Origin: Bradyrhizobium ottawaense | GTDB lineage: Bacteria > Pseudomonadota > Alphaproteobacteria > Rhizobiales > Xanthobacteraceae | Direction: 5' to 3' | NCBI RefSeq assembly: GCF_002278135.3 | Contig: NZ_CP029425.2 | Location: 2,146,001 to 2,210,000 of the forward strand | Length of the DNA: 64,000 bases | In this document: one piece after another, positions 49,243 through 59,143 of the stretch | How the letters are laid out: every line of letters begins with the position of its first letter | Position numbering within the stretch: position 1 is the stretch's first letter | The notes under the pieces: generated by a model | The model's database searches: none | The model's input: the letters and a program-made list of their open reading frames with translations, nothing else | What the model was told of the DNA's origin: nothing | Made by a program: the position numbers and the translations under genes

Positions 49243-49773
49243 TCAGCGCTTCGCCCCGCCCAGCTTCAGCTGCCGTACGATCCCGTCCACGATCGCTTCG
49301 ACGGTTTCGTCGATCGAGACGGTGATGACGTGCTCGCCCGCCTCCGGCGGCTCCAGCGTGTCGAACTGGCTCGTCAGTAGCCCAGGCGGCATGAAATGAC
49401 CCCTGCGCTGCGCGAGCCGTTCGGCGATCAGCTCCTTGGTGCCCTTCAGGAACACGAAGCGGACGTCGTCGCGTCCACGCAGCAGCACGTCACGATAGGT
49501 GTGCTTCAGCGCCGAGCAGGCGATGATGATATGCCCGCCCTCGTCGCACACCCGTGCGATCTCGTCTGCGATGGCGTTGAGCCAGGGCCAGCGGTCCTCG
49601 TCGGTGAGGGGATGGCCGGCCCGCATCTTCTCGACGTTGCTGGCGGGATGAAAGCTGTCACCGTCCTCGAAGCGCCAGCCGAGCCGCTCGCCGAGCGCTT
49701 CCGCAACCGTGCTCTTGCCCGAACCCGACACGCCCATCACGATCAATGCACAAGGTGCTTCAACGCCCGCCAC
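49243..49773 (-). CDS. gntK: Gluconokinase
   Basis: A 176-residue GntK-type kinase phosphorylating gluconate to 6-phosphogluconate. Walker A is VMGVSGSGKSTVA, followed by FEDGDSFHPASNVEKM and DEDRWPWLNAI, the diagnostic gluconokinase segments, and ACSALKHTYRDVL. The GTG at 49773 has a GGAGGAC site and overlaps pgl by 14 bases; a longer in-frame extension to 49860 lies inside pgl and is rejected. It feeds gluconate into the pentose phosphate and Entner-Doudoroff routes beside Zwf/Pgl/Gnd. Confidence 0.95.
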   Translation of the reverse strand: MAGVEAPCALIVMGVSGSGKSTVAEALGERLGWRFEDGDSFHPASNVEKMRAGHPLTDEDRWPWLNAIADEIARVCDEGGHIIIACSALKHTYRDVLLRGRDDVRFVFLKGTKELIAERLAQRRGHFMPPGLLTSQFDTLEPPEAGEHVITVSIDETVEAIVDGIVRQLKLGGAKR

Positions 49774-50509
49774 GAATGTCCTCCGGAAGCGCGGCCCTGT
49801 CGACCAGCCAGACGGTCTCACCATTCGAGCGCGCGCGTAAGGCCGGCAGAGTCTCGCCATTGACGATGCGCGTCAAGATCGGCTGCTTGTCATGCCCGGC
49901 AATCTCGAACAGCATTTCGCGGCAGGACGCCAAAGCGGGCAAAGTGAGCGAGACCCGCGGCACGAAAGGCGCGACATTGGCCTTGGGCACCCCGACGACC
50001 CAGCGTTCGGTCTCCTCGATTTCGGGGAAGCCCGGGAAGAGCGAGGCGGTGTGGCCGTCGGGGCCGGCGCCCATCAGCACCAGGTCGAACAGCGGCCGCG
50101 CCGGATCGAGACTTTCAGAACCGTAGAAGGCCTGCAGCTCGCGCGCATAGGCCTCAGCGCTTCGGTCTGGATTGTCGGCCGTGGTCGGGATCGGGTGGAT
50201 ATGGCCGGAAGGCGCATTGCGGTCGAGAAAGGTCGCGCGCGCGACCGCCATGTTGTTGAGCGGATCGCTGTCGGGCACGAAGCGTTCGTCGCCGATGAAC
50301 CAGTGCACGCGGTCCCACGGGATCTTGCCCCGCCAGGGGTCGCTGCCGAGCAATTGATAGAGCTTCTTCGGGCTGGAGCCGCCGGTGAGGCAGATCGCGA
50401 TGCGGGAGGGGTTGGCCGTGATCCGCGCAATCACCCGTTCGGCCGCGGCCTGCGCCAGCGCCCCGGCGTCGGCCGCGACGATCAGCTCCGGCGGTCCGGC
50501 CGCCGCCAT
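49760..50509 (-). CDS. pgl: 6-phosphogluconolactonase
   Basis: A 249-residue enzyme hydrolysing 6-phosphoglucono-lactone after Zwf. Motifs are CLTGGSSPKKLYQLL (phosphate loop), WFIGDERFVPDSDPLNN, and the GAGPDGHTASLFPG signature with the catalytic His. The ATG at 50509 overlaps the zwf stop (TGATG), making translation coupled. Length and features are standard for the SOL/DevB family. Confidence 0.96.
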   Translation of the reverse strand: MAAAGPPELIVAADAGALAQAAAERVIARITANPSRIAICLTGGSSPKKLYQLLGSDPWRGKIPWDRVHWFIGDERFVPDSDPLNNMAVARATFLDRNAPSGHIHPIPTTADNPDRSAEAYARELQAFYGSESLDPARPLFDLVLMGAGPDGHTASLFPGFPEIEETERWVVGVPKANVAPFVPRVSLTLPALASCREMLFEIAGHDKQPILTRIVNGETLPALRARSNGETVWLVDRAALPEDIRGGR

Positions 50510-52020
50510 CACGAAAATTTCCGCCAGCTTCGTCCGTCGCGCCGCAGCAGCTCGTCGGCGCAGGCCGGGCCGTCGCTGCCGGCTTCGTAGGTCTCGATGC
50601 CGTTGGTGCCCGCGCTTTTCCAGGCGTCCAGGAACGGCTGCACCGCCTGCCATCCGGCCTCGATGCCGTCGGCGCGCTGGAACAGGATGTTGTCGCCGAT
50701 CATGCAGTCGTAGATCAGCGTCTCGTAGCCGGTCGAGGGATCGGCCCGAAAATAATCGCCATAGCGGAATTTCATCTCGACGCCGTCGATGGTGACGCTC
50801 GGTCCGGGGATCTTGGCGTTGAACTGCAGCTCGATGGTCTCGGTCGGTGCGATGCCGATGGTGAGAAAATTCTGCGACAGGCGATCGACTGTCGTGCCTG
50901 AGAACATCGACAGCGGCGCCTGCTTGAACTTGATCGCGACCTCGGTGCGCTTGTGGCCCAGCGCCTTGCCGGTGCGTAAATAGAAGGGCACGCCGGCCCA
51001 GCGCCAATTGTCGATCATAAGCTTCAGCGCAACGAAGGTTTCGGTGCTGCTCCCGGGCTTGACGTCCTGGGTCTTGCGGTAGTCCGGGATCTCGTCATCG
51101 CCGACGCGGCCTGCGAGATATTGCGCGCGGACCGAGTTCTTCAGCGCATCCTCCCGGCTCGGCTGCTGGATCGACGTGAGCACCTCGGCCTTCTCGGAGC
51201 GCACGGAATGGGCGTCGAAGCGCGCCGGCGGCTCCATCGCCACCAGCGACATCAGCTGGAACAGATGGTTCGGCACCATGTCGCGCAGCGCCCCGGTGGC
51301 ATCGTAGAAGCCGCCGCGGTGGCCGACGCCGAGCTTCTCCTCCACCGTGATCTGGATGTGGTCGATGTGGTTGCGATTCCAGATCGGCTCGAACATGCCG
51401 TTGGCAAAGCGCAGCACCAGGATGTTCTGCACGGTCTCCTTGCCGAGATAATGATCGATCCGGTAGATCTGGTGCTCGTCCATGATCTTCAGCAACTCGG
51501 CGTTCAGCGCCTTGGCCGAGGCGAGGTCGGTCCCGAACGGCTTTTCGATCACCAGCCGCCGCCAGGCGCCGTTCTCCTTCGTCATGCCGGTGCGGCCGAG
51601 CTCGCGCGCCGTCGGTGCGAACGCAGTGGGCGGCGTCGCCAGATAGAACAGTCGGTTGCCGCCGGTTTCCTGCGCGCATTCCAGCGAATCCAGGTGCTCG
51701 CGCAGGCGATCGAACGACGGCGGGTCCTTCGGATCGGCCTCGACGAAGGTCACGCATTCCAGCAGCTTCTTTGCGATGTCGTCGTCCACGGGACGGGTCG
51801 CGAACTGGCGCAGTCCCTTCAACAGGCTGTTGCGCAGTTCGTCATCCGACTGCCCCCTGCGGGCCACGCCGACGACGCAGAACTTTTCCGGCAACAGATG
51901 CTCGGCCGCCAGATTGTAGAGCGACGGCATCACCAGCCGATGAGTGAGGTCGCCGGTCACGCCAAAGATGACGAAGGCGCAATTTTCCGGCTTGCGCTTT
52001 ACTTGCGGGTCTTTTGTCAC
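50509..52020 (-). CDS. zwf: Glucose-6-phosphate dehydrogenase
   Basis: A 503-residue NADP-dependent dehydrogenase, first step of the oxidative pentose phosphate pathway. The NADP fold is AFVIFGVTGDLTHRLVMP, the substrate-binding active site is YRIDHYLGKETVQN, and EKPFGTDLASA precedes it. GTG 52020 is taken as the start (GAAGG ribosome site ten bases upstream); an earlier start at 52107 would overlap gnd. NADPH made here supports stress defence. It sits 37 bases after gnd and overlaps pgl. Confidence 0.96.
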   Translation of the reverse strand: MTKDPQVKRKPENCAFVIFGVTGDLTHRLVMPSLYNLAAEHLLPEKFCVVGVARRGQSDDELRNSLLKGLRQFATRPVDDDIAKKLLECVTFVEADPKDPPSFDRLREHLDSLECAQETGGNRLFYLATPPTAFAPTARELGRTGMTKENGAWRRLVIEKPFGTDLASAKALNAELLKIMDEHQIYRIDHYLGKETVQNILVLRFANGMFEPIWNRNHIDHIQITVEEKLGVGHRGGFYDATGALRDMVPNHLFQLMSLVAMEPPARFDAHSVRSEKAEVLTSIQQPSREDALKNSVRAQYLAGRVGDDEIPDYRKTQDVKPGSSTETFVALKLMIDNWRWAGVPFYLRTGKALGHKRTEVAIKFKQAPLSMFSGTTVDRLSQNFLTIGIAPTETIELQFNAKIPGPSVTIDGVEMKFRYGDYFRADPSTGYETLIYDCMIGDNILFQRADGIEAGWQAVQPFLDAWKSAGTNGIETYEAGSDGPACADELLRRDGRSWRKFS

Positions 52021-52057
52021 GAATTGTCGGCCTTCGCTTGGTACGCTTACTGAGCTC

Positions 52058-53062
52058 TTATTTGGACTTCGCGGCGCCCGGCTGCTTCGGCTCCTTGTGG
52101 CCGCCAAAACCTGCGCGCATCGCGGAGAGAATTTTTTCGGCGAAGGTGTGTTCCTGGCGGGAACGGAAACGTGTGTAGAGCGCCGCGGTCAAAACTTCGG
52201 CCGGCACGGCCTCGTCGATCGCCGCGTTCACGGTCCAGCGTCCTTCGCCGGAATCTTCCACGAAGCCGGAATATTCCGTCAGCTGCGGACTGTCGGCGAG
52301 GGCCGTCGAGGTGAGGTCGAGCAGCCAGGACGGGATTACGCTGCCGCGCCGCCACACTTCGGCGATGTCGGCGAGATCGAAATCGTAGCGGTGATCCGCC
52401 GGGAGAGCCTCGATATTGGCGTTCTTGAGGATGTCGAAACCTTCGGCATAGGCCTGCATCAGGCCGTATTCGATGCCGTTGTGGATCATCTTGACGAAAT
52501 GGCCGGCGCCGACCGGGCCGGCATGGATGTAGCCCTGCTCGATGCGGGGATCGCGGCCCTCGCGTCCTTCCGTGCGTGGAATGTCGCCGGCGCCGGGCGC
52601 CAGCGCGGCGAAGATCGGATCGAGCCGGTCGACCACCTGCTTCTCGCCGCCGATCATCATGCAATAGCCGCGGTCGAGGCCCCAGACGCCGCCCGACGTG
52701 CCGACGTCGACATAGTGGATGCCGCGTTCCTTCAGCGCCTTGCCGCGGCGGACATCGTCCTGCCAGAAGGTGTTGCCGCCATCGATGATGACGTCGCCCG
52801 CCTGCATCACGCCCGCGATGGTCTCGATCGTGGTCTGGGTGATGTGCCCCGCAGGCAGCATCACCCAGGCCGTGCGCGGCCGCTCGAGCTTCGAGATGAA
52901 GTCTTCGAGCGTCGAGGAGCCGACCGCACCGTCCGCGGCAAGGCCCGCGACGGCCTTGGCGTCCTTGTCATAGACCACGGTCGAATGTCCCTGGCGCATC
53001 AGGCGGCGAACGATGTTGCCGCCCATCCGGCCGAGGCCGATCATGCCGAGTTGCATCTGCAA
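52058..53062 (-). CDS. gnd: 6-phosphogluconate dehydrogenase, decarboxylating (short form)
   Basis: A 334-residue member of the short GndA-like group (about 300-335 residues rather than 470). The cofactor fold is [20 protein letters not shown], with [10 protein letters not shown], the substrate-binding [21 protein letters not shown] and the Lys/Asn in [16 protein letters not shown]. The short form is usually NAD-preferring in bacteria. It converts 6-phosphogluconate into ribulose-5-phosphate. Eight bases... the gap to tal-pgi is seven bases, so the genes are co-transcribed. Confidence 0.94.
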   Translation of the reverse strand: MQMQLGMIGLGRMGGNIVRRLMRQGHSTVVYDKDAKAVAGLAADGAVGSSTLEDFISKLERPRTAWVMLPAGHITQTTIETIAGVMQAGDVIIDGGNTFWQDDVRRGKALKERGIHYVDVGTSGGVWGLDRGYCMMIGGEKQVVDRLDPIFAALAPGAGDIPRTEGREGRDPRIEQGYIHAGPVGAGHFVKMIHNGIEYGLMQAYAEGFDILKNANIEALPADHRYDFDLADIAEVWRRGSVIPSWLLDLTSTALADSPQLTEYSGFVEDSGEGRWTVNAAIDEAVPAEVLTAALYTRFRSRQEHTFAEKILSAMRAGFGGHKEPKQPGAAKSK

Positions 53063-53069
53063 TATTCCC

Positions 53070-55919
53070 TTAGTTCAGCGCGTCGTTGAGCGCCGCATTG
53101 AGTGCCGCGAGGCCCTTCTTGAGCCCGCCCTTGAGGTGGACGCGCAGCGCGCGCCGGCCGCGTTCGGTGAGCACGTCGAAATCGCCGCGTGCCTGCGCCG
53201 CCTTGATCACGCCGAAGCTCGCCTTCTGGCCGGGTACCGCCAGGTCCTTGGCATCATCAGCGGTGATCTGGAGGAACACGCCGCTGTCGGGTCCGCCCTT
53301 GTAGGCCTGCCCCGTGGAGTGCAGGAAGCGCGGTCCGAACTCGGCACAGGTTGCGACCTGCCGCTTCTCACGGACTTCGAGCCGCATGGCCTGGAGCGCG
53401 TCGATGGTCAGCTTGTCCCGCGCGACATAGCCGAGCAGGGCGACGTAATCGCCGTCGCCGGAGCGCGACAGATGCGCCTTCAGCCACGAGGTGAGGTCGC
53501 CGTTGGCGCCGGCGGCGCGCAGCGCGGTGGCGTTGGCCTCGTCGGTGTAGAGATCGGCCTCATCGGTGCTGACCACCGGCTGCTCTTCCGGCAACGCGCC
53601 GGTCTTCTCGAACGACGCGGTAAGCTCGCGGGTCTTGATCTTGGCGGCTTCCACGTCCGGCTGGTCGAACGGGTTGATGCCGAGGACCGAGCCCGCCACA
53701 GCGGTCGCCATCTCGAAGCGGAAGAACTCCTGGCCGAGATGGTCGATCGACTTCATCACGATGCGCACCACGGGATGGCCGGCCGCCTCGATCGCGGCAA
53801 GCTTGGAGTCGTGGGCGGCGTCCGCTTCGCCTTCGACGCGGATGTCGATGAAGAACCGGTCGTTGCCGTAGACGGAAGGGTCGCCCAGCGGCTCGCCCTC
53901 GATCGGGATCAGGCCCTTGCCCTCCTTGCCGGTCGATTCCGCGATGAGCTGCTCGGCCCAAGCTCCGAAATCGGCGATCTTCTTCGACGACAGGATCGTC
54001 ACCTTGTCGCGGCCTTCGAGGCCGGCGAGGCCGATGGCAAGGCCAAGCTGCACGCCCGGGTTTTCGCTCGGCGGCACGTCCGGTCCGCAGGAGCGCGCCA
54101 TGGCGAGCGCGTGCTTGACGAAGGTCTTGACGTCGATGCCGGCGGTCGCCGCCGGCACGAGGCCGAACGGCGACAGCACGGAATAGCGTCCGCCGATCGA
54201 GGGCTCGCCATGGAAGATGCGGGCGTAGTTCAGCTTCTTGGCGGCCTTCTCCAGCGATGAGCCGGGATCGGTCACCGCGATGAAGCGGAAGCCCGTCTTC
54301 GCCTTCGGGCCGAGCGCTTGCGCAACGCGCTCATGGAAATAGTCCTTCATCGCGTTCGGCTCGGTGGTGCCGCCCGACTTGCTGGAGACGATGAACACGG
54401 TGTTGGCGATGTCGATCCGGGCCTCCATCGCCCGCACCTGCGCCGGATCGGTGGAATCCAGCACGTGCAATTTTGGGAAGCCGGGCTTTTTCCCGAAAGT
54501 CTCGGCCAGCACCTCCGGCCCGAGGCTCGATCCGCCCATGCCGAGCACGACGGCGTCGGAGAACTTTTGCCCCTTCACGCGGCCGGCATAGTCCTCGTAA
54601 TCGGCGACGTCGGCCTTGGCGGCGCTGTCGAGCCAGCCGAGCCATTTGTCCTCGTCCGTGCCGGTCCAGACCGACTTGTCGCGCTGCCACAGCCTGCGGA
54701 TCTTGGCCGATGCACGCCATTCCTCCGTGCTCTTGGCCATCGCCTTGCCGAGCCCGTCGCCGAGCGAGAGAGACTGGCGGTCGAGCGCGGGCCCAAGCAC
54801 CGTGGCGCGCTTGTGGGCGACGGCGCCGTAGAGCTTGTCGGCGGCGTCCGCGAACAGCTTGACGCCGTCCTTGACGAGCTCTTCGGTGATGGCGTCGAGC
54901 GAGACGCCGGAGCGCTCCAGCTCTTCCAGCACTCGGTAGGCGTCCTCGACGTTCTCTTCCAGGCTGTCGCGCGGCTTGCCATGGTCGCGGAACGCATCCA
55001 GCGTTGCCGGCGGCACGGTGTTGATGGTGTCGGGGCCGATCAATTCTTCGACATAGAGGACGTCGCTGTAATCCTTGTTCTTGGTGCCGGTGGAGGCCCA
55101 CAGCATCCGCTGCGGTTTGGCGCCCTTGGCGGCGAGCTTGTCCCAGCGGGGACCCGAGAACAGGCGCTTGTAGTCCCGGTAGGCGACCTTGGCGTTGGCG
55201 ATCGCGACCTTGCCCTTGAGCGCGGCGAGCCGCTCCTTCTCGGACGGATCGTTGGCGCGGGCGATCTTGTCGTCGAGCTGCTTGTCGACCACGGAGTCGA
55301 TACGGCTGACGAAGAAGCTGGCCACGCTCGCGACATGCGAGGGATCGCCGCCGCCTGCGACGTATTTTTCGAGGCCGGCGATGTAGGCTTCGGCCACCTG
55401 GAGGTAGACCGCCTTGGAGAACAGCAGCGTGATGTTGATGCTGATGCCGTCGCCGATCAGCTGCTCGATCGCCGGCAGGCCCTCCGGCGTCGCCGGCACC
55501 TTCACCATCAGGTTCTTGCGGCCAACGTCCTTCCAGAGCCGGCGCGCCTCAGTGACCGTGCCTGATGTGTCCATGGCGAGATAGGGCGAGACCTCCAGGC
55601 TGACATAGCCGTCACCGCCCTTGAGGCGGTCATAGACCGGGCGCAGCACGTCGGCCGCGTTCTGGATGTCTTCGATCGCGACGGCCTCGAACAGGTCGGC
55701 CACGGTCCGGTCGCCGCGCTTCAGCGCTTTGCCGATCGGGGCGTCATATTCGTCCGAGCTGCCGATCGCCTTCTCGAAGATCGAGGGGTTGGAGGTGACG
55801 CCCTTGACGCCGTCGGTCTCGATCAGCCGCTTCAGGTCGCCCTTGGCGATGAAGCCGCGGGCCAGGAAGTCCAGCCAGACGGCTTGTCCGTGCTTTTCCA
55901 GTTCTTTGACGGGATTCAT
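53070..55919 (-). CDS. tal-pgi: Bifunctional transaldolase/phosphoglucose isomerase
   Basis: A 949-residue fusion. The N-terminal transaldolase (about 1-360) has [13 protein letters not shown] and the Schiff-base Lys in [14 protein letters not shown]. The C-terminal glucose-6-phosphate isomerase (about 380-949) has [35 protein letters not shown] and a SIS fold. The fused protein links the non-oxidative pentose phosphate branch with fructose-6-phosphate/glucose-6-phosphate exchange and is known in rhizobia. First gene of a minus-strand operon (tal-pgi, gnd, zwf, pgl, gntK, HAD). A GGAGAT site lies 13 bases upstream of the ATG. Confidence 0.96.
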   Translation of the reverse strand: MNPVKELEKHGQAVWLDFLARGFIAKGDLKRLIETDGVKGVTSNPSIFEKAIGSSDEYDAPIGKALKRGDRTVADLFEAVAIEDIQNAADVLRPVYDRLKGGDGYVSLEVSPYLAMDTSGTVTEARRLWKDVGRKNLMVKVPATPEGLPAIEQLIGDGISINITLLFSKAVYLQVAEAYIAGLEKYVAGGGDPSHVASVASFFVSRIDSVVDKQLDDKIARANDPSEKERLAALKGKVAIANAKVAYRDYKRLFSGPRWDKLAAKGAKPQRMLWASTGTKNKDYSDVLYVEELIGPDTINTVPPATLDAFRDHGKPRDSLEENVEDAYRVLEELERSGVSLDAITEELVKDGVKLFADAADKLYGAVAHKRATVLGPALDRQSLSLGDGLGKAMAKSTEEWRASAKIRRLWQRDKSVWTGTDEDKWLGWLDSAAKADVADYEDYAGRVKGQKFSDAVVLGMGGSSLGPEVLAETFGKKPGFPKLHVLDSTDPAQVRAMEARIDIANTVFIVSSKSGGTTEPNAMKDYFHERVAQALGPKAKTGFRFIAVTDPGSSLEKAAKKLNYARIFHGEPSIGGRYSVLSPFGLVPAATAGIDVKTFVKHALAMARSCGPDVPPSENPGVQLGLAIGLAGLEGRDKVTILSSKKIADFGAWAEQLIAESTGKEGKGLIPIEGEPLGDPSVYGNDRFFIDIRVEGEADAAHDSKLAAIEAAGHPVVRIVMKSIDHLGQEFFRFEMATAVAGSVLGINPFDQPDVEAAKIKTRELTASFEKTGALPEEQPVVSTDEADLYTDEANATALRAAGANGDLTSWLKAHLSRSGDGDYVALLGYVARDKLTIDALQAMRLEVREKRQVATCAEFGPRFLHSTGQAYKGGPDSGVFLQITADDAKDLAVPGQKASFGVIKAAQARGDFDVLTERGRRALRVHLKGGLKKGLAALNAALNDALN

Positions 55920-56005
55920 GATGCTTATTTATCTCCAAGCCTGCGGGCGAGGGGTTTCCGCGCCGGTCCTGACGCGCTATCCTCTAGCTTACATGCTCCC
56001 GGGAG

Positions 56006-56030
56006 GGAACCAATCAAGGGTACAGGCGTC
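56006..56030 (+). promoter_or_regulatory. Possible EcfG-type promoter upstream of the membrane protein gene
   Basis: GGAAC (56006-56010), a 16-base spacer, then CGTC (56027-56030): three of four bases of the -10. The leader to the chosen start at 56245 would be long (about 200 bases). The rest of 55920-56244 carries only the tal-pgi leader and no gene. Confidence 0.3.
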
Positions 56031-56244
56031 ATACCCTCCAGTGTAACTCCGTCGCGATCATGGCGATCCGGGCGGCAGTAGCGGTTGTTGCGTAAAAAGT
56101 CGTTGGCCGAAGGTTCGGCCGGGTCTCCTTGCGTAACGCCGGCCGCTTCGTCGTCAGCCAGTGGCTGCGTGGAGTGCCATCAGCGGATTCCGGTCCGTCT
56201 GGTGCATCGTGGTTCGGCCGCGAATGGCCATGCTGGGGAAGAGC

Positions 56245-56889
56245 ATGCACGCCCATCCTGAAGGTCTGGCGTTTGCTGTCGCCGACAGCCAGCAATCTGC
56301 CATGACCATCGACGCATCCCGCGATCTCGAAATCAGGCGATGCGCGACGCAGTTGCGGCTGCTGGTTGCAGCGGGGTTTGCGATGACCCTGCTCAGCGCG
56401 AGCCTCGCTTTCGACTTGTGGGACGGTTTGGGCGACTACGACACGACGCTCGGCTATGCCGGCGTCGTGCTGTTCGGCCTGGTGACCTGCCGGCTGATCT
56501 GGATGCTGCCCGCCGAACGGGGGGCGGTCGTGGTCGTCACCCCCTACGGCATCCGCGATCTGCGCATCGGCAATGAATTTCTGCCGTGGGATTCGATTGC
56601 AGAGATTTCGGCTGAGGAAAGCCGCGGCCACAAGATGATCGTGCTGACGCCGACGCCGGCTTTGCAGCAGCAGCTCTGCGGCATCCGCGATCTGGCCCGT
56701 TGCGCGCGAAACGATCGCATCGTCATCCTGTCGGACGGCCTGGCGACCGATTTTGATACATTGCTGCGCGCTTGCCGCGACTGTCACGCTGCCAGCACTC
56801 CGCGCGCCGCATTGCAGCAGGAAGATGAACGCGGCACCCAAGGTGGTAACCAAGGCGGCGCTCAAGGCTTCGCCGTACAAGCGTCATAA
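56245..56889 (+). CDS. Hypothetical membrane protein with a PH-like domain
   Basis: A 214-residue protein. After a short N-terminus come two hydrophobic segments (LRLLVAAGFAMTLLSASLAF and GYAGVVLFGLVTCRLIWML) and then a strand-rich region VVVVTPYGIRDLRIGNEFL / WDSIAEISAEESRG that resembles bacterial PH-like (STM3941-type) domains placed after a hairpin membrane anchor. A Gln/Gly-rich tail ends it. The start at 56245 has a GGGGAAG site; 56161, 56224 and 56302 are alternatives. Function unknown. It is transcribed toward prkA with a 297-base gap. Confidence 0.7.
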   Translation: MHAHPEGLAFAVADSQQSAMTIDASRDLEIRRCATQLRLLVAAGFAMTLLSASLAFDLWDGLGDYDTTLGYAGVVLFGLVTCRLIWMLPAERGAVVVVTPYGIRDLRIGNEFLPWDSIAEISAEESRGHKMIVLTPTPALQQQLCGIRDLARCARNDRIVILSDGLATDFDTLLRACRDCHAASTPRAALQQEDERGTQGGNQGGAQGFAVQAS

Positions 56890-57126
56890 GATCGCCGCTC
56901 GCCGATCGCTATGCTGCAACGCCGGATGGTCTCATCCCCGGTAACGCCCGGATGTTGCGACCGAGTGACATTTTGTGGAAATGAGCCAATATAGACAGAG
57001 ATTCGCACAAAATACGGGCAGGTGCCTGTTCGTAACTCAACGAGTGCCTACGTTGTGCGTTGCGTCGTGTCTGCACCCGGGTGTCCAATGATCGTCATGT
57101 GCTCACGCTGATTCGAAACGGCCTGA

Positions 57127-57152
57127 GGAACGGTCCGGCAACTGCTTTCGTT
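57127..57152 (+). promoter_or_regulatory. EcfG-type general stress promoter of the prkA operon
   Basis: A perfect GGAAC (57127-57131), a 17-base spacer, and CGTT (57149-57152), exactly the alphaproteobacterial EcfG consensus. Start of transcription would be near 57160, with a leader of about 27 bases to the ATG at 57187. The rest of 56890-57126 is AT-richer than average but shows no gene. Confidence 0.8.
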
Positions 57153-57186
57153 TCAGCTTGTAGCGGAACTCACGCGGAGAGGGATC

Positions 57187-59130
57187 ATGTACAACGATTC
57201 TCTATTCAACGCTTTCGCTAAGTCGTTCGAGGCGAGAAGCCAACACGACATGTCGATGGCGGAATATCTGGAATCGTGTCGAAGCGATCCCATGAAATAC
57301 GCGAACGCGGCCGAGCGACTGCTAGCGGCGATCGGTGACCCCCAGACGATTGACACGGCCAAGGATACCCGCCTTGGCCGTATTTTTTTGAACCGTACGA
57401 TCCGTACCTATCCGGCCTTCGCCGGCTTCTACGGCATGGAAGAAACCATCGAGCGCATCGTCGGTTTCTTCCGCCATGCGGCGCAAGGTCTCGAAGAGCG
57501 CAAGCAGATCCTCTATCTGCTCGGCCCGGTCGGCGGCGGCAAATCCTCGCTCGCCGAGCGCCTGAAGTCGCTGATGGAAGTGCATCCGATCTACGTGCTC
57601 AAGGCCGGCGATGAACTCTCGCCCGTGTTCGAGAGCCCCCTCAGCCTGTTCGATCCCGATCAGCTCGGCCCGATGCTGGAAGAGAAATACGGCATTCCGC
57701 GCCGTCGTCTCACCGGCCTGATGAGCCCGTGGTGCTACAAGAGGCTGGAAGCCTTCGGCGGCGATATCTCCCAGTTTCGTGTCGCAAAAATCCAGCCGTC
57801 GCGGCTGCGCCAGATTGCGATCTCCAAGACCGAGCCCGGTGACGAGAACAACCAGGACATCTCCTCGCTGGTCGGCAAGGTCGATATCCGCAAGCTCGAG
57901 ACCTACGCGCAGAACGACCCCGACGCCTACAGCTATTCCGGCGGCCTCAATCGCGCCAACCAGGGCGTGCTCGAGTTCGTCGAGATGTTCAAGGCGCCGA
58001 TCAAGATGCTGCACCCGCTGCTGACCGCGACGCAGGAAGGCAACTATATCGGCACCGAAAACATCGGCGCGATCCCGTTCACCGGCGTCATCCTCGCGCA
58101 TTCCAACGAGGCCGAGTGGTCGAGCTTCAAGGCCAACAAGAACAACGAGGCCTTCATCGACCGCATCTGCGTCATCAAGGTGCCGTACTGCCTGCGCGTC
58201 ACCGAGGAGCAGAAGATCTACGAGAAGCTGATCCAGGGCTCCGAGCTCGCGTCGGCGCCTTGCGCGCCTTCGACGCTGGAGACGCTGGCGCGGTTCTCGG
58301 TGATGTCGCGCCTTCGCAAGCACGAGAACTCCACCCTGTTCGGCAAGATGCGGGTCTATGACGGCGAGAGCCTGAAGGAATCCGATCCGAAGGCGCGCAG
58401 CGTCCAGGAATACCGCGACGCCGCCGGCGTCGACGAGGGCATGGACGGCGTCTCCACCCGCTTTGCCTTCAAGATCCTGGCCGCGACCTTCAACCACGAT
58501 CCGCAGGAGGTCGCCGCCGACGCCGTGCATCTGATGTACGCGCTGGAGCAGTCGATCCGCCGCGAGCAGCTGCCGGAGGAGGTCGAGAAGCGTTATCTCG
58601 AATTCATCAAGGCGGATCTGGCGCCGCGCTACGCCGAGTTCATCGGCAACGAGATCCAGAAGGCCTACCTGGAATCCTACTCGGATTACGGCCAGAATCT
58701 GTTCGACCGCTACGTCGACTATGCCGACGCCTGGATCGAGGACCAGGACTTCAAGGATCCCGACACCGGCCAGCTGCTCGATCGCGAGCTTTTGAACCAG
58801 GAGCTGACCAAAATCGAGAAGCCGGCGGGCATCGCCAACCCCAAGGACTTCCGCAACGAGGTCGTCAAATTCTCGTTACGGTCGCGAGCCCAGCACGGTG
58901 GCAAAAATCCGACCTGGACCTCCTACGAGAAGATTCGCGACGTGATCGAAAAGAGGATATTCTCGCAAGTCGAGGACCTGCTTCCGGTCATCTCTTTCGG
59001 ATCGAAGAAGGACGGCGAGACGGAGAAGAAGCACGGCGAGTTCGTCGCACGCATGGTGGAGCGTGGCTACACCGAGCGTCAGGTTCGCCGGCTCGTCGAA
59101 TGGTACATGCGTGTGAAGCAGGCCGGTTGA
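57187..59130 (+). CDS. prkA: PrkA-family AAA+ serine protein kinase
   Basis: A 647-residue protein of the PrkA/YeaG family, a cytoplasmic AAA+ ATPase annotated as a Ser kinase; in related bacteria it is linked to starvation, nitrogen or sporulation stress. The AAA part has Walker A LGPVGGGKSSLA (about 115-125) and a sensor region FTGVILAHSNEAEW. The C-terminal half is helical with the PrkA domain ending RQVRRLVEWYMRVKQAG. The ATG at 57187 has a GAGAGGG site. It starts the conserved operon prkA-yeaH-spoVR (14 bases to yeaH), here under an EcfG-type promoter. Confidence 0.96.
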   Translation: MYNDSLFNAFAKSFEARSQHDMSMAEYLESCRSDPMKYANAAERLLAAIGDPQTIDTAKDTRLGRIFLNRTIRTYPAFAGFYGMEETIERIVGFFRHAAQGLEERKQILYLLGPVGGGKSSLAERLKSLMEVHPIYVLKAGDELSPVFESPLSLFDPDQLGPMLEEKYGIPRRRLTGLMSPWCYKRLEAFGGDISQFRVAKIQPSRLRQIAISKTEPGDENNQDISSLVGKVDIRKLETYAQNDPDAYSYSGGLNRANQGVLEFVEMFKAPIKMLHPLLTATQEGNYIGTENIGAIPFTGVILAHSNEAEWSSFKANKNNEAFIDRICVIKVPYCLRVTEEQKIYEKLIQGSELASAPCAPSTLETLARFSVMSRLRKHENSTLFGKMRVYDGESLKESDPKARSVQEYRDAAGVDEGMDGVSTRFAFKILAATFNHDPQEVAADAVHLMYALEQSIRREQLPEEVEKRYLEFIKADLAPRYAEFIGNEIQKAYLESYSDYGQNLFDRYVDYADAWIEDQDFKDPDTGQLLDRELLNQELTKIEKPAGIANPKDFRNEVVKFSLRSRAQHGGKNPTWTSYEKIRDVIEKRIFSQVEDLLPVISFGSKKDGETEKKHGEFVARMVERGYTERQVRRLVEWYMRVKQAG

Positions 59131-59143
59131 GGCGGATGGTAAA

